From: CAYWQB01 sp964460785
GTDB taxonomy: Bacteria; Chlamydiota; Chlamydiia; Chlamydiales; CAYWQB01
Length of the DNA stretch: 64,000 nt
Assembly (NCBI GenBank): GCA_964460785.1
Contig: CAYWQB010000003.1
Coordinates: 186,001 to 250,000, forward strand
Direction of reading: 5' to 3'
The notes beneath the pieces were generated by a model, which was not told where the DNA came from, did no database searches, and saw only the letters and a list, made by a program, of their open reading frames with translations. Position numbers and translations under genes: made by a program. Positions 17,125 through 27,400 of the stretch are shown piece after piece (position 1 is the stretch's first letter; each line of letters begins with the position of its first letter).

Positions 17125-17496
17125 ATGTTAAAAGGGTGGTTCTTTGGAATGATTTTTGCTCCCTGGATCCTCTGTGCAGCTCCTCAACAGGATAAGGTTC
17201 AGCACTTTGCTGTATCTGGAGTGCTAGGTGCTTTGGCAGACCAGGTTGTAACATACAAGACACATCTGTCTAAAGGCCCGCGGATAGCTCTTGCAACAGG
17301 GCTTGCGATGGTTCCAGGTGTAGTTAAGGAGGCTATAGACGCACAAGAGGTTGGGAATCACTTTAGCAAGAAAGATTTGGCTTATGACTTGGCAGGAGCT
17401 CTTGCTGGAGTTCTTTTATCCGAACTCTACACATCGCAAGTCCAGCTAAAGGTCAAAAAAAATGAAGCAGCTCTCTCTTGGCAAGCGCCTTTTTAG
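17125..17496 (+). CDS. Small exported or membrane protein, DUF2279/YfiM-like
   Basis: 123 residues with an N-terminal hydrophobic signal (LKGWFFGMIFAPWILCAA). The mature part has DKVQHFAVSGVLGALA, VPGVVKEAIDA and SKKDLAYDLAGALAGVLLSE, a pattern I associate with the YfiM/DUF2279 group of small periplasmic or lipoprotein-like proteins. Function of that group is unknown. Both GTG 17122 and ATG 17125 are in frame; GGAGG at 17114-17118 is 6 bases from the ATG, which is preferred. The gene is divergent from the phosphodiesterase and ends in a four-base stop-to-stop overlap with topA. Confidence 0.7.
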   Translation: MLKGWFFGMIFAPWILCAAPQQDKVQHFAVSGVLGALADQVVTYKTHLSKGPRIALATGLAMVPGVVKEAIDAQEVGNHFSKKDLAYDLAGALAGVLLSELYTSQVQLKVKKNEAALSWQAPF

Positions 17497-20042
17497 GGGC
17501 GCTCTAAATGAGGAGAGATGAGCTTGGCAAGCTGAAACATTTCTACAGGCTCTTTTGTATCAAACACTTTTGCAAGTTCATCATCAGGACGAATCATGCG
17601 CTTGTTCTCTGGATCCTGAAGCTCTTGTTTTTTGATATACTCCCAAAGCTTTTTCGTTACTTCACCGCGAGTGAAAGACCCTTCGCCGATCACTTTTTGC
17701 AAGGTTGCTGAAGGCGTGTATGTAGGACCTCGTGGCTTTGTTGACTTGCTCTTAGTTGCTTTTTTGGAGCTCTTTTTTGTCGTCGCTTTTTTCTTTGCAC
17801 CCTTGCGCTTTTTCTCATAGGCAGTTCTTGGGTGGTCGCGATACTTTTCTAGCACCTCTTCTATCGAATTCCCAATGACATTGCAATCTGGGAAGGTTGA
17901 GCAGGAGTAGAAAATCTTGCCAAAGCGAGACTTTCTTGCTGTTAGCATGCCCGGACACTCTTTTGCTGGGCAGGAAGGAAGCTCTTCAGCAGAAGGGATT
18001 TCCTCTCCCTTTTTTGGAACAGTAACAGTTCCTCTGCACTTTGGGTAGTTGGAACATCCTAAAAAGGCTCCAAAGCGTCCATGGCGAATTTTCATTGCTG
18101 ACTGACAAATGGGGCAAGGTTGCTCCCAGTTAAAGTCCTCTGCATATTCACTTTTATCGAATGCAAGCTCTTCTTGGCTTGAGGTATAGTCACAGTCAGG
18201 ATAATTCGAGCAGCCATAAAAATAGCGAGATTTAGACCAGATTTTTTGTAGGGTATGCCCACACTTTGGGCAAGGAAGGTCCGTAGGAAGTTTGGGGACA
18301 AACCCCTCCTTTTCAGCCTTGTCAATGTAGGGAGAAAACTCACTCCAAAACCCTTCAAGAAGGGCAATCCAGTCTTTATGGTTGGCGGCCACTTCTTCAA
18401 GATCATCTTCAAGGTGGGCGGTGAAGTTGAGGTTCATGATCTGTGGGAAGCAGTTCTCTAAAAAGGAGCAAATCACTTCACCGAGTTCTGTTGGGATTAA
18501 GCGTCCCTTTTCTTTTACAGTGTAAGAGCGGTCTTGGATTTTGCTCATGATGGTTGCATAAGTCGAAGGGCGGCCGACACCAGATTTTTCAAGTTCCTTT
18601 ACGAGGGAAGCTTCAGAAAATCGTGGAGGGGGTTTTGTAAAAGATTGCTCTTTTGTCGCTTCTTCACAAGAAATAGGGGTGGATTGTTCTAAGTGGGGGA
18701 GTAAGTTTGCTTTATCTCCCTCATCGTCATCATCTTTTTCTTCATAGATCGCAAGAAACCCTGAGAACTTCAGAGTTGAGCCAGTCGCTCTTAAACCAAA
18801 ACGTTCGCCAGCTTGAATATCGATGCTGACTGTATCGTAGACTGCACTTTCCATTTGGCAGGCAATAAAGCGTTTCCAAATCAGAGTATATAGCTTGAGT
18901 TGGTCTGTGGAGAGTACCTCTTTTAAAGACTCTGGAGGTCTATCTAAGCTTGCAGGTCGGATTGCTTCGTGAGCATCTTGCGCACTTTTTTTCGTAGCAT
19001 AGGAGCGCTCTTTCGCAGGTAAAAACTTGTCTCCGAAGGTATTTTTTATAAAGCTGCGAGCTGCTTGAACAGCTTCAGGAGCAAGACGCACAGAGTCTGT
19101 TCTCATGTAGGTAATAAGACCTTCTGTGGTTTCCCCATTAGCTGTGCTGACCCCTTCATAAAGATCTTGTGCTAAGCGCATTGTGCGCGCCGATGAGAAG
19201 CCGTGGTGGCGGCTTGCTTCTTGCTGTAGCGTCGAGGTAATAAAAGGAGGAACGGGGTGGCGTTTCTTCTCTTTTTTCTGAATTTTTTGGATATGGAAAG
19301 GTTGCGCTTTGAGATCTGAAAGGATCTCTTCAGCAACCTTTTCATTGTTTAAGAGAAAAACGTCTTTGCCTTCTACAGGCTCTTTTTCGATCTTTAGCCC
19401 ATCAATAGTGATCAGTTGCGCTTCGAAAAGTTGATCGGTGTCAGGTTTTAGTTTGGCTTTGATGGTCCAGTACTCAATCGGTTGAAAGGCTCGGATAGCG
19501 CGCTCTCTATCTACAACAATTTTCAGGGCCACAGATTGTACGCGCCCTGCAGAGACAGAACCCTTTCCTTGTACTCTTCGCACTAAGAGAGGAGAGATTT
19601 TGTATCCAACAATACGATCAAGAAGGCGCCTAGCTTGTTGAGCATTTACAAGTGCCTGGTTAATTTCTCGTGGTTGGCTAAGGGCTTTTTTTACCTCAGA
19701 CTGCGTAATGGAGTAAAAGGTCGCTCGTTGAATCTTACATTCTTTCGGGAGTAAAGAAGCAATATGCCATGCAATCGCTTCTCCTTCACGGTCGGGGTCA
19801 GGAGCAAGGTAGACTTGGTCTGCCATTTTAGCTAGGCGTTTGAGCTCATCGACTACCTGTTGCTTATCCTCTAACACCTCATATTGAGGGGTAAACTTAT
19901 TTTCGATATCAATGCCAAAGCCCCGTTTGGGTAGGTCGCAGATATGCCCAACGGATGAAGCGAATAAGTAGTTGCTGCCAAGAAACTTTTTCAAAGTTTT
20001 GATTTTTGCAGGCGACTCTACAATAATTAGGGCTTTACCCAT
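17493..20042 (-). CDS. topA: DNA topoisomerase I with C-terminal SWIB domain
   Basis: 849-residue type IA topoisomerase relaxing negative supercoils. Toprim domain at the N-terminus (ALIIVESPAKIKTLKKFL; PDPDREGEAIAWH), active-site tyrosine in EGLITYMRTDSVRL (~315), then three topoisomerase zinc ribbons with CPKC..C, CPIC..C and CPAKEC..C (~590-710). After a lysine/serine/threonine-rich linker (~745-768) the last ~80 residues form a SWIB/MDM2-type domain (LWEYIKKQELQDPENKR; DDELAKVFD). TopA-SWIB fusion is a chlamydial hallmark; SWIB domains are otherwise mostly eukaryotic chromatin-remodelling modules, and may link supercoiling to the chlamydial nucleoid. The last bases overlap the preceding gene by four. 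Confidence 0.96.
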   Translation of the reverse strand: MGKALIIVESPAKIKTLKKFLGSNYLFASSVGHICDLPKRGFGIDIENKFTPQYEVLEDKQQVVDELKRLAKMADQVYLAPDPDREGEAIAWHIASLLPKECKIQRATFYSITQSEVKKALSQPREINQALVNAQQARRLLDRIVGYKISPLLVRRVQGKGSVSAGRVQSVALKIVVDRERAIRAFQPIEYWTIKAKLKPDTDQLFEAQLITIDGLKIEKEPVEGKDVFLLNNEKVAEEILSDLKAQPFHIQKIQKKEKKRHPVPPFITSTLQQEASRHHGFSSARTMRLAQDLYEGVSTANGETTEGLITYMRTDSVRLAPEAVQAARSFIKNTFGDKFLPAKERSYATKKSAQDAHEAIRPASLDRPPESLKEVLSTDQLKLYTLIWKRFIACQMESAVYDTVSIDIQAGERFGLRATGSTLKFSGFLAIYEEKDDDDEGDKANLLPHLEQSTPISCEEATKEQSFTKPPPRFSEASLVKELEKSGVGRPSTYATIMSKIQDRSYTVKEKGRLIPTELGEVICSFLENCFPQIMNLNFTAHLEDDLEEVAANHKDWIALLEGFWSEFSPYIDKAEKEGFVPKLPTDLPCPKCGHTLQKIWSKSRYFYGCSNYPDCDYTSSQEELAFDKSEYAEDFNWEQPCPICQSAMKIRHGRFGAFLGCSNYPKCRGTVTVPKKGEEIPSAEELPSCPAKECPGMLTARKSRFGKIFYSCSTFPDCNVIGNSIEEVLEKYRDHPRTAYEKKRKGAKKKATTKKSSKKATKSKSTKPRGPTYTPSATLQKVIGEGSFTRGEVTKKLWEYIKKQELQDPENKRMIRPDDELAKVFDTKEPVEMFQLAKLISPHLERP

Positions 20043-20074
20043 AAATCGGTCTTCCTTTCTCTAATTAAGAATTT

Positions 20075-20206
20075 ATGGAGCACATTTTCGAAATGTTCGC
20101 CACCTTACACTTAGAGAACCTCTCTTGTAAAGACGAAGATCGGCAGCGAATGGAAAATCTTTTTCTTTGCAATTTACTATTAAAAGCTATTGTTTTCAAT
20201 GAATAG
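20075..20206 (+). other. 43-codon frame upstream of, and in frame with, the HExxH gene
   Basis: ATG at 20075 opens 43 codons of ordinary-looking, mixed hydrophilic/helical sequence (MEHIFEMFATLHLENLS...) ending at TAG 20204-20206. The frame after that stop runs on without interruption for 16 hydrophobic codons into the TTG start assigned to the next gene. It may be a real small protein, the 5' part of a gene broken by a nonsense mutation, or chance. Ribosome site is weak (AAGA). The rest of the 212-base gap is AT-rich and probably holds the promoter of the next gene. Confidence 0.3.
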
Positions 20207-20254
20207 TATTATTTAGTATTTTTAGTAAATGTTTTAGTTTGTTTTGGTTTTGCA

Positions 20255-21016
20255 TTGAATTTATCAAAAGAATTATTGGTTGCGTGCAATCGAAAAGGAT
20301 TCTTTCCTTTAGAAAGTGAAGATGAGTGCGCATTTAGAAGGCGCTATGAAAGCTCTGTCATGCGAAAATGTTCGTTGAGCCATCCCATTGATATAGATTC
20401 TTTGGATCTTTCTTTAGAAAATATACAGGTGAGCTTTGCGTCTATGAGGCCCTGGCATAAAGGGTATGTGGAGCTTGCTCCATCGATTCCTCCCAAAATT
20501 GTTCTCAATAAAAGGTCTAAATCAACACAAGACGTTCTTTTCCATGAATGCATTCATATTTGTCGAGAACCTTACCTATCTTCTCCTTATGAGGAAATTT
20601 TAGCTCATATCCTCTCACCAAGCCCTTGGAGGTATCGCTGGGGAGCGCTGTTTCAAACCCGGTTGTCTTGTATCTTTTTGCTCTTTTTCACCGCCATGCA
20701 GTTAAGTGCAGACTTGTTTCTCCAGGCATCCAATGCGATGAGTGGAGTGGTTTTATCTAGTTGTATGCGTCTTGCTCTCCCTCTCTTTCTCTGTATAGAG
20801 GTTTTTCGCGCTTGGCAAACCTGGCAAAAAGTGAACAAAGTTAGAAAGAAGCTAGCAAAGATCAGTCCTTTAAAAAGAAAAGATGCTTTTTTGATCCGGT
20901 TAAGTCCCTCAGAGATTACCTCTTTTGCAGACCTGACAGCAGAGCAGATCTATCAAAAGATCTCTCGTGGCTCTACCTTCCGCGATCAATTTTTTCGCTC
21001 TCTTTATTTTCAGTGA
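20255..21016 (+). CDS. Membrane-anchored protein with HExxH zinc-protease-like motif
   Basis: 253 residues, not assigned to a named family. The central HECIHICREP (about residues 97-106) followed by SPYEE fits the zincin HExxH pattern with a downstream glutamate. Two hydrophobic stretches follow (~130-148 and ~158-176), then a basic cytoplasmic-type tail. The N-terminus has CNRKGFFPLESE. No ATG is available upstream within the open frame, so TTG at 20255 is the assigned start; it has no clear ribosome site, and the next internal ATG (codon 36) would lose plausible coding sequence. The gene ends in a 7-base overlap with rpoN. It may be a membrane metallopeptidase, but only the one motif supports this. 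Confidence 0.65.
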   Translation: MNLSKELLVACNRKGFFPLESEDECAFRRRYESSVMRKCSLSHPIDIDSLDLSLENIQVSFASMRPWHKGYVELAPSIPPKIVLNKRSKSTQDVLFHECIHICREPYLSSPYEEILAHILSPSPWRYRWGALFQTRLSCIFLLFFTAMQLSADLFLQASNAMSGVVLSSCMRLALPLFLCIEVFRAWQTWQKVNKVRKKLAKISPLKRKDAFLIRLSPSEITSFADLTAEQIYQKISRGSTFRDQFFRSLYFQ

Positions 21017-22467
21017 TATTGGCGGCGTTGGCTTGTGTTGCCGATCCCTAATTCATAACGATACTTAGCTACAGTACGCCGGGCACAATGAATTCCTTTT
21101 TCGCTAACCTTTAGTGAAATAGCCTCATCAGATAAGGGCTTAGCTTTATCCTCTTTTTGGATGATTTCTAAAATGAGGTCTTTCACTGTAGTAGATGAGA
21201 CATCAGATCCCATATCCCGCGCATAGGCATTGGTAAAAAAGGAGCGTAGGGTATAGAGGCCTTTGTCACAGGCAAGGTACTTGTTTGTGCATGCACGGGC
21301 TACAGTTGATTCATGGACCTCTAAAGCTTCAGCAACCTCTTTCATTGTCATGGGTTTTAACTTCCCTTCAGGGTGCATAAAAAACTTTTTTTGCTTCTTG
21401 GAAATATAAGACACAATGCGGTGGAGTGTATCATTCCGTTGATAGATATTACGCATCAACCACTTGCCTGAAGATATTTTACTTTTAATGTAGTCTTTCG
21501 TTTCTGCTGTTGCAGTGCCTTCGGATAGCATTTTTAAATATTTGCGGTTGATTTTGAGTCCTGGGACACTGTCCTCATTGATAAAGATTTCAATGGTCCC
21601 ATTTTCTACTTGTAGTGTGACATCAGGAGTAATGGGGTGATTTGGGCTTGGAGAAAAGGTAATTCCTGGGTGTAAGTCTAGTTTTGCAATTTCTGCTTGG
21701 ATTGTTGTTTGAATCTCTTGAATCGAGGCTTTGGTTTTTTTGCGAATTGCAGGCAGGCGATTATGCAGCATATCGTCAAAGTGGTTTTGCACTATCTGAT
21801 AAGCAAGAGTGTTGGCTTTTTTCCTGAGCTTGAGCTGAATAAGAAGAGATTCTTGTAGGTCTTTTGCTCCGACCCCTGCAGGAGAAAAGGTTTGGATTTC
21901 TTTCAGAACAGCCAGGAGGTCTTTTTCTTTTTCCTCATTTAGTAGAGCAATTTCCTGTATGGGTGTCGTGAGGAATCCTCTTTCATCAAAGTTGCCAATC
22001 AAAAGCTTGGCTAGGTGGCGCTGCTTTTTGCCATCAAAGCTTTCTTTTGCCTGTTTCATCAGATGCTGGAACAGAGATTCGGAGCTCTGGATCGAGCTTT
22101 CCATATAGCTCTGTAGGGCCTTTTCTTCTTGGGTTTTATAAGGACGAGGAGGTTCATTTTCTAAGTAATACTCTTGAAACTCTTCACCGAGCTGCTGAAA
22201 GACTTCAAACTCTGAGTGCTCAAAGTCCATCTCTTTTTCTGTAGAGTCAATCTCAGCTTCCCACTCTTCTTCACTTGTCCCCCCCTCATCATATTCGAGA
22301 ACAGGGTTTTGCTCCATTTCAGCGGAGACGACCGCTGAAAGTTCCATGATAGGCATTTGTAACAGGTGCAAAGCTTGCTGCATTTGCGGAGACATAATGA
22401 GTCTCTGTGTTTGCTTTAGGCTTTGTTGCTGCTTTTGTTGAAAGTGAAGCGATGGGGGTTGCTGCAT
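21010..22467 (-). CDS. rpoN: RNA polymerase sigma-54 factor
   Basis: 485 residues. Region I is glutamine/leucine-rich (LKQTQRLIMSPQMQQALHLL), region II acidic, then the core-binding domain, the helix-turn-helix region (MKEVAEALEVHESTVARA) and the C-terminal RpoN box ARRTVAKYRYELGI, which contacts the -24 element. Directs transcription of genes that need an AAA+ activator; in chlamydiae the partner is the CtcB/CtcC two-component system, not seen here. It lies 87 bases downstream of uvrD on the same strand, an order also found in Chlamydia. No convincing -24/-12 promoter was found in this window. Confidence 0.95.
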   Translation of the reverse strand: MQQPPSLHFQQKQQQSLKQTQRLIMSPQMQQALHLLQMPIMELSAVVSAEMEQNPVLEYDEGGTSEEEWEAEIDSTEKEMDFEHSEFEVFQQLGEEFQEYYLENEPPRPYKTQEEKALQSYMESSIQSSESLFQHLMKQAKESFDGKKQRHLAKLLIGNFDERGFLTTPIQEIALLNEEKEKDLLAVLKEIQTFSPAGVGAKDLQESLLIQLKLRKKANTLAYQIVQNHFDDMLHNRLPAIRKKTKASIQEIQTTIQAEIAKLDLHPGITFSPSPNHPITPDVTLQVENGTIEIFINEDSVPGLKINRKYLKMLSEGTATAETKDYIKSKISSGKWLMRNIYQRNDTLHRIVSYISKKQKKFFMHPEGKLKPMTMKEVAEALEVHESTVARACTNKYLACDKGLYTLRSFFTNAYARDMGSDVSSTTVKDLILEIIQKEDKAKPLSDEAISLKVSEKGIHCARRTVAKYRYELGIGNTSQRRQYH

Positions 22468-22554
22468 CCTCCCTCCTTCTAGATCAGGCTAGATCTCATG
22501 ATAGCCGTTAAATAAAAAATTTTAAAGGAGAATTAGAAGGCTTTCAACCTAAGC

Positions 22555-24480
22555 TTATTGAGAAACCCACTCAACGGTTTGTGTCAGGTGGTGAGGCACC
22601 TCTCGTAAAAAACGGCTCGGAGTTTGTGTACGCTCTCTTCCCCATAAGCTGCGATAGCGAGCATGGGATAGGTAGAGGTTATGCATAGAGCGTGTGATCC
22701 CTACATAGAGTAGTCTACGCTCTTCTTCAAGCTTTGTAGGGTCGTTAAGAGAGTTTAAGTGAGGTAGTAGGCCCTCTTCTAAGCCCACTAAAAAGACAGT
22801 GGGGAACTCGAGCCCTTTACCATGATGGAGAGACATGAGTGAAACGGTTTTGTGATTCTGCTGTTCCCAGTCATCTGTAGGAGCAAGTGTTAAAGAGTTT
22901 AAGAAATCTTTGAGGGTAGCTTCTTGATGAGCCTGCTCATATCGGACTGCTTTATCTAAAAAGCTTGCTAGGTGCTCTCTTCGTGAAGAGGCTGTCAGAG
23001 AGTCTTTCGATAGGGGGGTATCAAACAAGGGGTGATGAATGAGTGCTTGAATGGTCTTGGAAAGGGAGGAAGAGCTAGCAGAGAGTTGCTGTAGAAGAGT
23101 GTAAAGCTGTTCCAGAGCTTGCCTTTGCTTGGCGCGCAGGCGAAGCTCCCGTTGGCCTTGTAAAGCAGCTTGACAATAGGCAGAGATAGGGAGGGCCGCT
23201 TTCTCAAAGTCTTCTCTAAGAGATTGCACTGTTTTTGCTCCAAACCCCCCATCAATTAAACCTAGCACGCGAGATAAAGAGAGGATGTCTTTTTCAAAAG
23301 GGATAATACGCAAAAAGGCAAGAAGATCTTTGATCTCTTTTCTTTGGTAAAAACCTGTGGAGCCTACAATTTTGAAGGGGATATTTTGCTCGGTAAGAGC
23401 GCTTTCAAAAGGTTCAGATTGAGCATTCGTGCGGTAAAAAATCGCAATTTTTGATGGGCATATTTTTTCTTCTTCAATGAGGTAGGCAATTTCTTCAGCA
23501 ATGAGTTCTGCCTCATCAAATCCATCTTCTGCTCGAATACGTGAGATCTTAGGGCCATTATCTCGAGGGGTCCAAAGTTGCTTCTCTCGCCTTTGGCTAT
23601 TGTTTTCGATTAGATGGTTGGCCGCTTCTAACACTTGCGGTGTTGAGCGGTAATTCTGCTCAAGCTTGTAGACGGTGGTTTGAGGGAAATGCTTTTCAAA
23701 GTCTAGCACATTGCTTAGATCAGCACCTCTCCATGAATAAATGGTCTGGTCCGGGTCTCCCACAGCAAAAAAGTTATAGGGAGGAGTTAAAAGAGATTGG
23801 ACAAAAGCAAACTGTGATGCATTGGTGTCTTGGTACTCATCCACGAGGAGGTAATCCCAGCGCTTTTGAATTTTTTGCTGTAAATCTGGATACTGCTTGA
23901 ACAGCTTCACGGGTAGGTAAATTAAATCATCAAAATCTACCGCCCGCATCTTTTCTTTCTCTTTTTGATATGCCTGGTAGGTTTCAGCTAGAAGGCGGTG
24001 CTCTCGTTCCTTTGCGTCTTCAAGGACTTGCTCAGGGGAAAATAGCTGGTTTTTCCAAAGGGAAATCGTATTGCGAATATCTTTTGGAGTGAATAATTCT
24101 TTCATTCCTCCGACAAGATCTGCAGCGCGCTTGATCAGCTTGCGACTATCTTCTTCATCAACCAGAGTTGGGGTGTAGTCAAAAAGAGAAGGAACAATTT
24201 CATTTAGAAGAGCAAAGCCCAAGCTATGAAAAGTGGAGACCCAGACTCTTTGCTGGCACATGGAGTGAACTCTCTCACTCATTTCTCGCGCTGCCTTATT
24301 TGTGAACGTTAAGGCTAAAATGCGTCGAGGAGAAACTCCCTCTTGAATGAGGTGCGCAATACGAGTGGTCAATACACGTGTTTTTCCACTTCCTGCTCCT
24401 GCTAGGACAAGAGCAGGCCCTTGAAGGTGACAAACAGCAGCTTTTTGTTGATCATTTAATCCGGTGAACAGCTCGGACAT
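22555..24480 (-). CDS. uvrD: ATP-dependent DNA helicase UvrD/PcrA (superfamily 1)
   Basis: 641 residues with the full SF1A motif set: GLNDQQKAAV (Q motif), Walker A AGAGSGKTRVLTTR, LTFTNKAAREM (Ia), VDEYQDTN (II), VGDPDQTIYSWRGAD (III), YRSTPQVLEAAN (IV), SLHHGKGLEFPTVFLVGLEEG (V) and EERRLLYVGITRS (VI). Acts in mismatch and excision repair and at blocked forks. It lacks the ~80-residue C-terminal tail seen in many UvrD/PcrA proteins, ending soon after motif VI. The start overlaps the end of putA by 25 bases, so the two are co-transcribed. Confidence 0.95.
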   Translation of the reverse strand: MSELFTGLNDQQKAAVCHLQGPALVLAGAGSGKTRVLTTRIAHLIQEGVSPRRILALTFTNKAAREMSERVHSMCQQRVWVSTFHSLGFALLNEIVPSLFDYTPTLVDEEDSRKLIKRAADLVGGMKELFTPKDIRNTISLWKNQLFSPEQVLEDAKEREHRLLAETYQAYQKEKEKMRAVDFDDLIYLPVKLFKQYPDLQQKIQKRWDYLLVDEYQDTNASQFAFVQSLLTPPYNFFAVGDPDQTIYSWRGADLSNVLDFEKHFPQTTVYKLEQNYRSTPQVLEAANHLIENNSQRREKQLWTPRDNGPKISRIRAEDGFDEAELIAEEIAYLIEEEKICPSKIAIFYRTNAQSEPFESALTEQNIPFKIVGSTGFYQRKEIKDLLAFLRIIPFEKDILSLSRVLGLIDGGFGAKTVQSLREDFEKAALPISAYCQAALQGQRELRLRAKQRQALEQLYTLLQQLSASSSSLSKTIQALIHHPLFDTPLSKDSLTASSRREHLASFLDKAVRYEQAHQEATLKDFLNSLTLAPTDDWEQQNHKTVSLMSLHHGKGLEFPTVFLVGLEEGLLPHLNSLNDPTKLEEERRLLYVGITRSMHNLYLSHARYRSLWGRERTQTPSRFLREVPHHLTQTVEWVSQ

Positions 24481-27400
24481 AAGGGCGCTCTTTTCTCTCT
24501 TTCTCGAAGTCCTAAATTCCCATAGCGGTGGTAGTTTACACTGAGGCTTCTTTCTTTTGTATAGTAAAGGAGTTCAACAGCTCCTGTAGCAAGAATCGGA
24601 GTTGAGATAATGCGCGTCCCTTTTATTGATGCTGCTTGGTAAATTTCAGAGGAGGGAGGACTGAGAAGGCGCACAGAGGAGTACTGTCCATCAGCTAAGC
24701 GGTTTAAAAAATCTTTTTGAAATTGTTCTACAGGGCCTAAAAGAGCGACTTGAGGAATGCTTTTTAATTTAGAGAGAAGGTTTAAGGTAGGGCATAGAGT
24801 AATCGTGGCTGGGATTTTCAATAGCAAGACAATACTTAATACCCGGAAGGTATCTAAAAGGTTTTTTTGATCTTGTATACGTAGGCAAAGAGAAGATAGA
24901 GGTTTTACCTGGAGCAGATTGTCTTGGCCAAGGATCAGGGAAGGATCTTGATCTTGCGAGAGTTTGGCCCAAGCATGAAGGTAGTTTTCTAAACTACTTT
25001 TAAAAATGATAAAATCCGCTTTAGATAAGATTTTTTCTGCATATCCAGAAAAAATCGTTAAAGAGTGATGGGAAGGTGTTTGGGTTGGAGGCAAGCTTGT
25101 TTGTTCTATTTTAGCAAGTTGCATGAGGTAGTGAGGGCCTCCCGCTTTGAAGCCTGTTCCAAAGGAGCTATTTTTCCAGCCCCCAAAGGGTTGTCTTTGG
25201 ACGATGGCTCCTGTAATTTCCCTGTTAATGTAGCAGTTGCCTGCTTGGATTTCTTTTTTCCATACTTCTTGTTCGCGTCTATCTAGAGAGTGGAGGCCTG
25301 AGGTTAAGCCATACGATGTTTGGTTCACAAACTGGATAGCCTCTTTTAAATTGTTAGCTTCTCTCAAGGATAAAAGAGGCCCAAAAAACTCGATCAAATG
25401 AGCTGGAGAGCGCTCTTTGATCCCATATTTAATGCCAGGGGACCATAAGCGAGGGTTTTTTGGATCTTGTTTTGGCTCAACAAGCCAAGACTCCCCTTTT
25501 TCAAGCTCTGTAAGCGCGCGCAATAACTTTCCATGAGGGGGAACAATTAATGGAGAAACTTTGGTTGCAGGATCCCAAGCAGAACCTACATGTAAGCTTT
25601 GAGCAGCATCTTTGAGCTGCTTGAAAAAGGATGGGTCTCTGTAAACTTCCTTCAAGAGGACCCCAAGGCTGGCAGCACTGCATTTTTGTCCAGCATGCCC
25701 AAAGGCAGAGTGGATGAGGTCTTTAATTGCTAAGTCTTTGTCTGCAAGATCAGAGATGATAAGAGCATTTTTTCCTCCTGTCTCTGCATGTAGATCTAAA
25801 GAGGGACGCATAGATAGAAAGTTGAGCGCGGTATTTGTGCCTCCTGTTAAAATGACTTGAGAGATGCGTTTGTCTTGAATCAATGCACTTCCCTCAGGAT
25901 CTTCTCTGCAGGGGATAAATTGGAGAGCCTCCATAGGCACACCAGCTCTCCAGAAGCAGTTGACCAGTTGCCAGCCAACCAAAGTCGCTTCAGGAGCTGG
26001 TTTGAATAGCACACAGTTTCCTGTGAGGAGAGCAGAACTGATTCCTCCTATAGGGATTGCACAGGGGAAATTCCAAGGGGAAGCTACAAGGGTGCACCCC
26101 TTAGGAGTCAGGTGAATGCCTGGATAGTCTTCTCCCTTTATTTTTTCAATTTGATCGCAGTAATAGTTGATAAAATCGATTGCTTCAGAGACTTCTCCAT
26201 CAGCCTCAGAAAGGGTCTTCCCTCCATCTAAAATGCAGGCTCCAATCAGGTTGCCTCGTTCTTTAGAGACCTCTTGAGCCACTGCACGAAGAATGGGGGT
26301 GATCTCCCCTGAGAAAAAGCGCTCCATCCAACTTGGGCTATACTCTTTAGCTGTCTGGATTGCTTGGTTGATTTTTTCAGAGCTGGCTAGGGTATATTGA
26401 TAGCGATGCGCTCTTTCTGGTCTTGAAGGGTCAAAGCCAAACGTAGATTCAGAAGGGTTTGTATGGAGCTCTTGCCCAGTGCTAATAGGAAGTAGGTCAA
26501 ACTCTTTGTCATACCAAGTTTGGTAGATGTTATTTGCCCACTTTCTATTTTGCGACAGACTCCAGTCTGTATTTGGGCAGTTTTTAAAAGAGCCTGGAGC
26601 CGTACAAAAGGGAGAATCAGAGAGGCGATTTTGACTTTTTCGGTGCCCAATAAAAGTATCATTGCGCTTGGCATAGGCGCTCTTGAATGCTTCAGCTTGC
26701 TGTTTCCATGCTTTTTTCGAAGGAGTAAGAGTTAAGGCTTGGCGGAGAAAATTTTCCTCTCCTGTATTTTCATCTAACCTACGTGTTAGGTAGGTGATGG
26801 CATTGTGAAAGTCATGCTTAGATGAAGTGGGACAATAAAGAAGAAGATTCGGGGCGATCTTTTTGATGACTCTGCGCGTGTGGGGACTCATCCCTTCTAA
26901 CATTTCAAAAGTTACATGTTTATCTATCCTTCGCTCTTGGCATAAGATAAGGGTGAGAACAATATCAAAAAGATTGTGGCTTCCTATGCCTAGGTGCACA
27001 CTATCTAAATGATCGAGCCCATAAAAAAGCATCCGCTTAAAGTTTGCATCTGTCGCAGCCTTGCTTGCATAAGGAGCTTGTGGCCAGCCCATTAGTGAGG
27101 ACTCCACACGTTCCATCATAAGATTGGCTCCTTTCACAAGGCGGATTTTAATCGGTTGCCCTCCTCTTGCCACTCGTTGACTTGCCCATTCTGTAAGTTG
27201 CTGCTGCAAAACAAAAGAATCGGGAAGGTAGCTCTGTAAAACAATGCCTGCAGATAGGGGAAGAAAAGACTCCTTGTCTAGCACTTCCATGAAGGACTCA
27301 AGAGTTAGTTGTAAATCTCGGTACTCCTCCATATCCAAGTTGACAAACTTAGGGGTGCCTGTTTTCAAGCAGCGGTGGGCAAGAGCACCCGCATAGAGCT

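Noticed and set aside
20098..20126. Imperfect palindrome TTAC...GTAA
   Set aside because: Several mismatches and lies within a possible coding frame; no T-run or known operator match.
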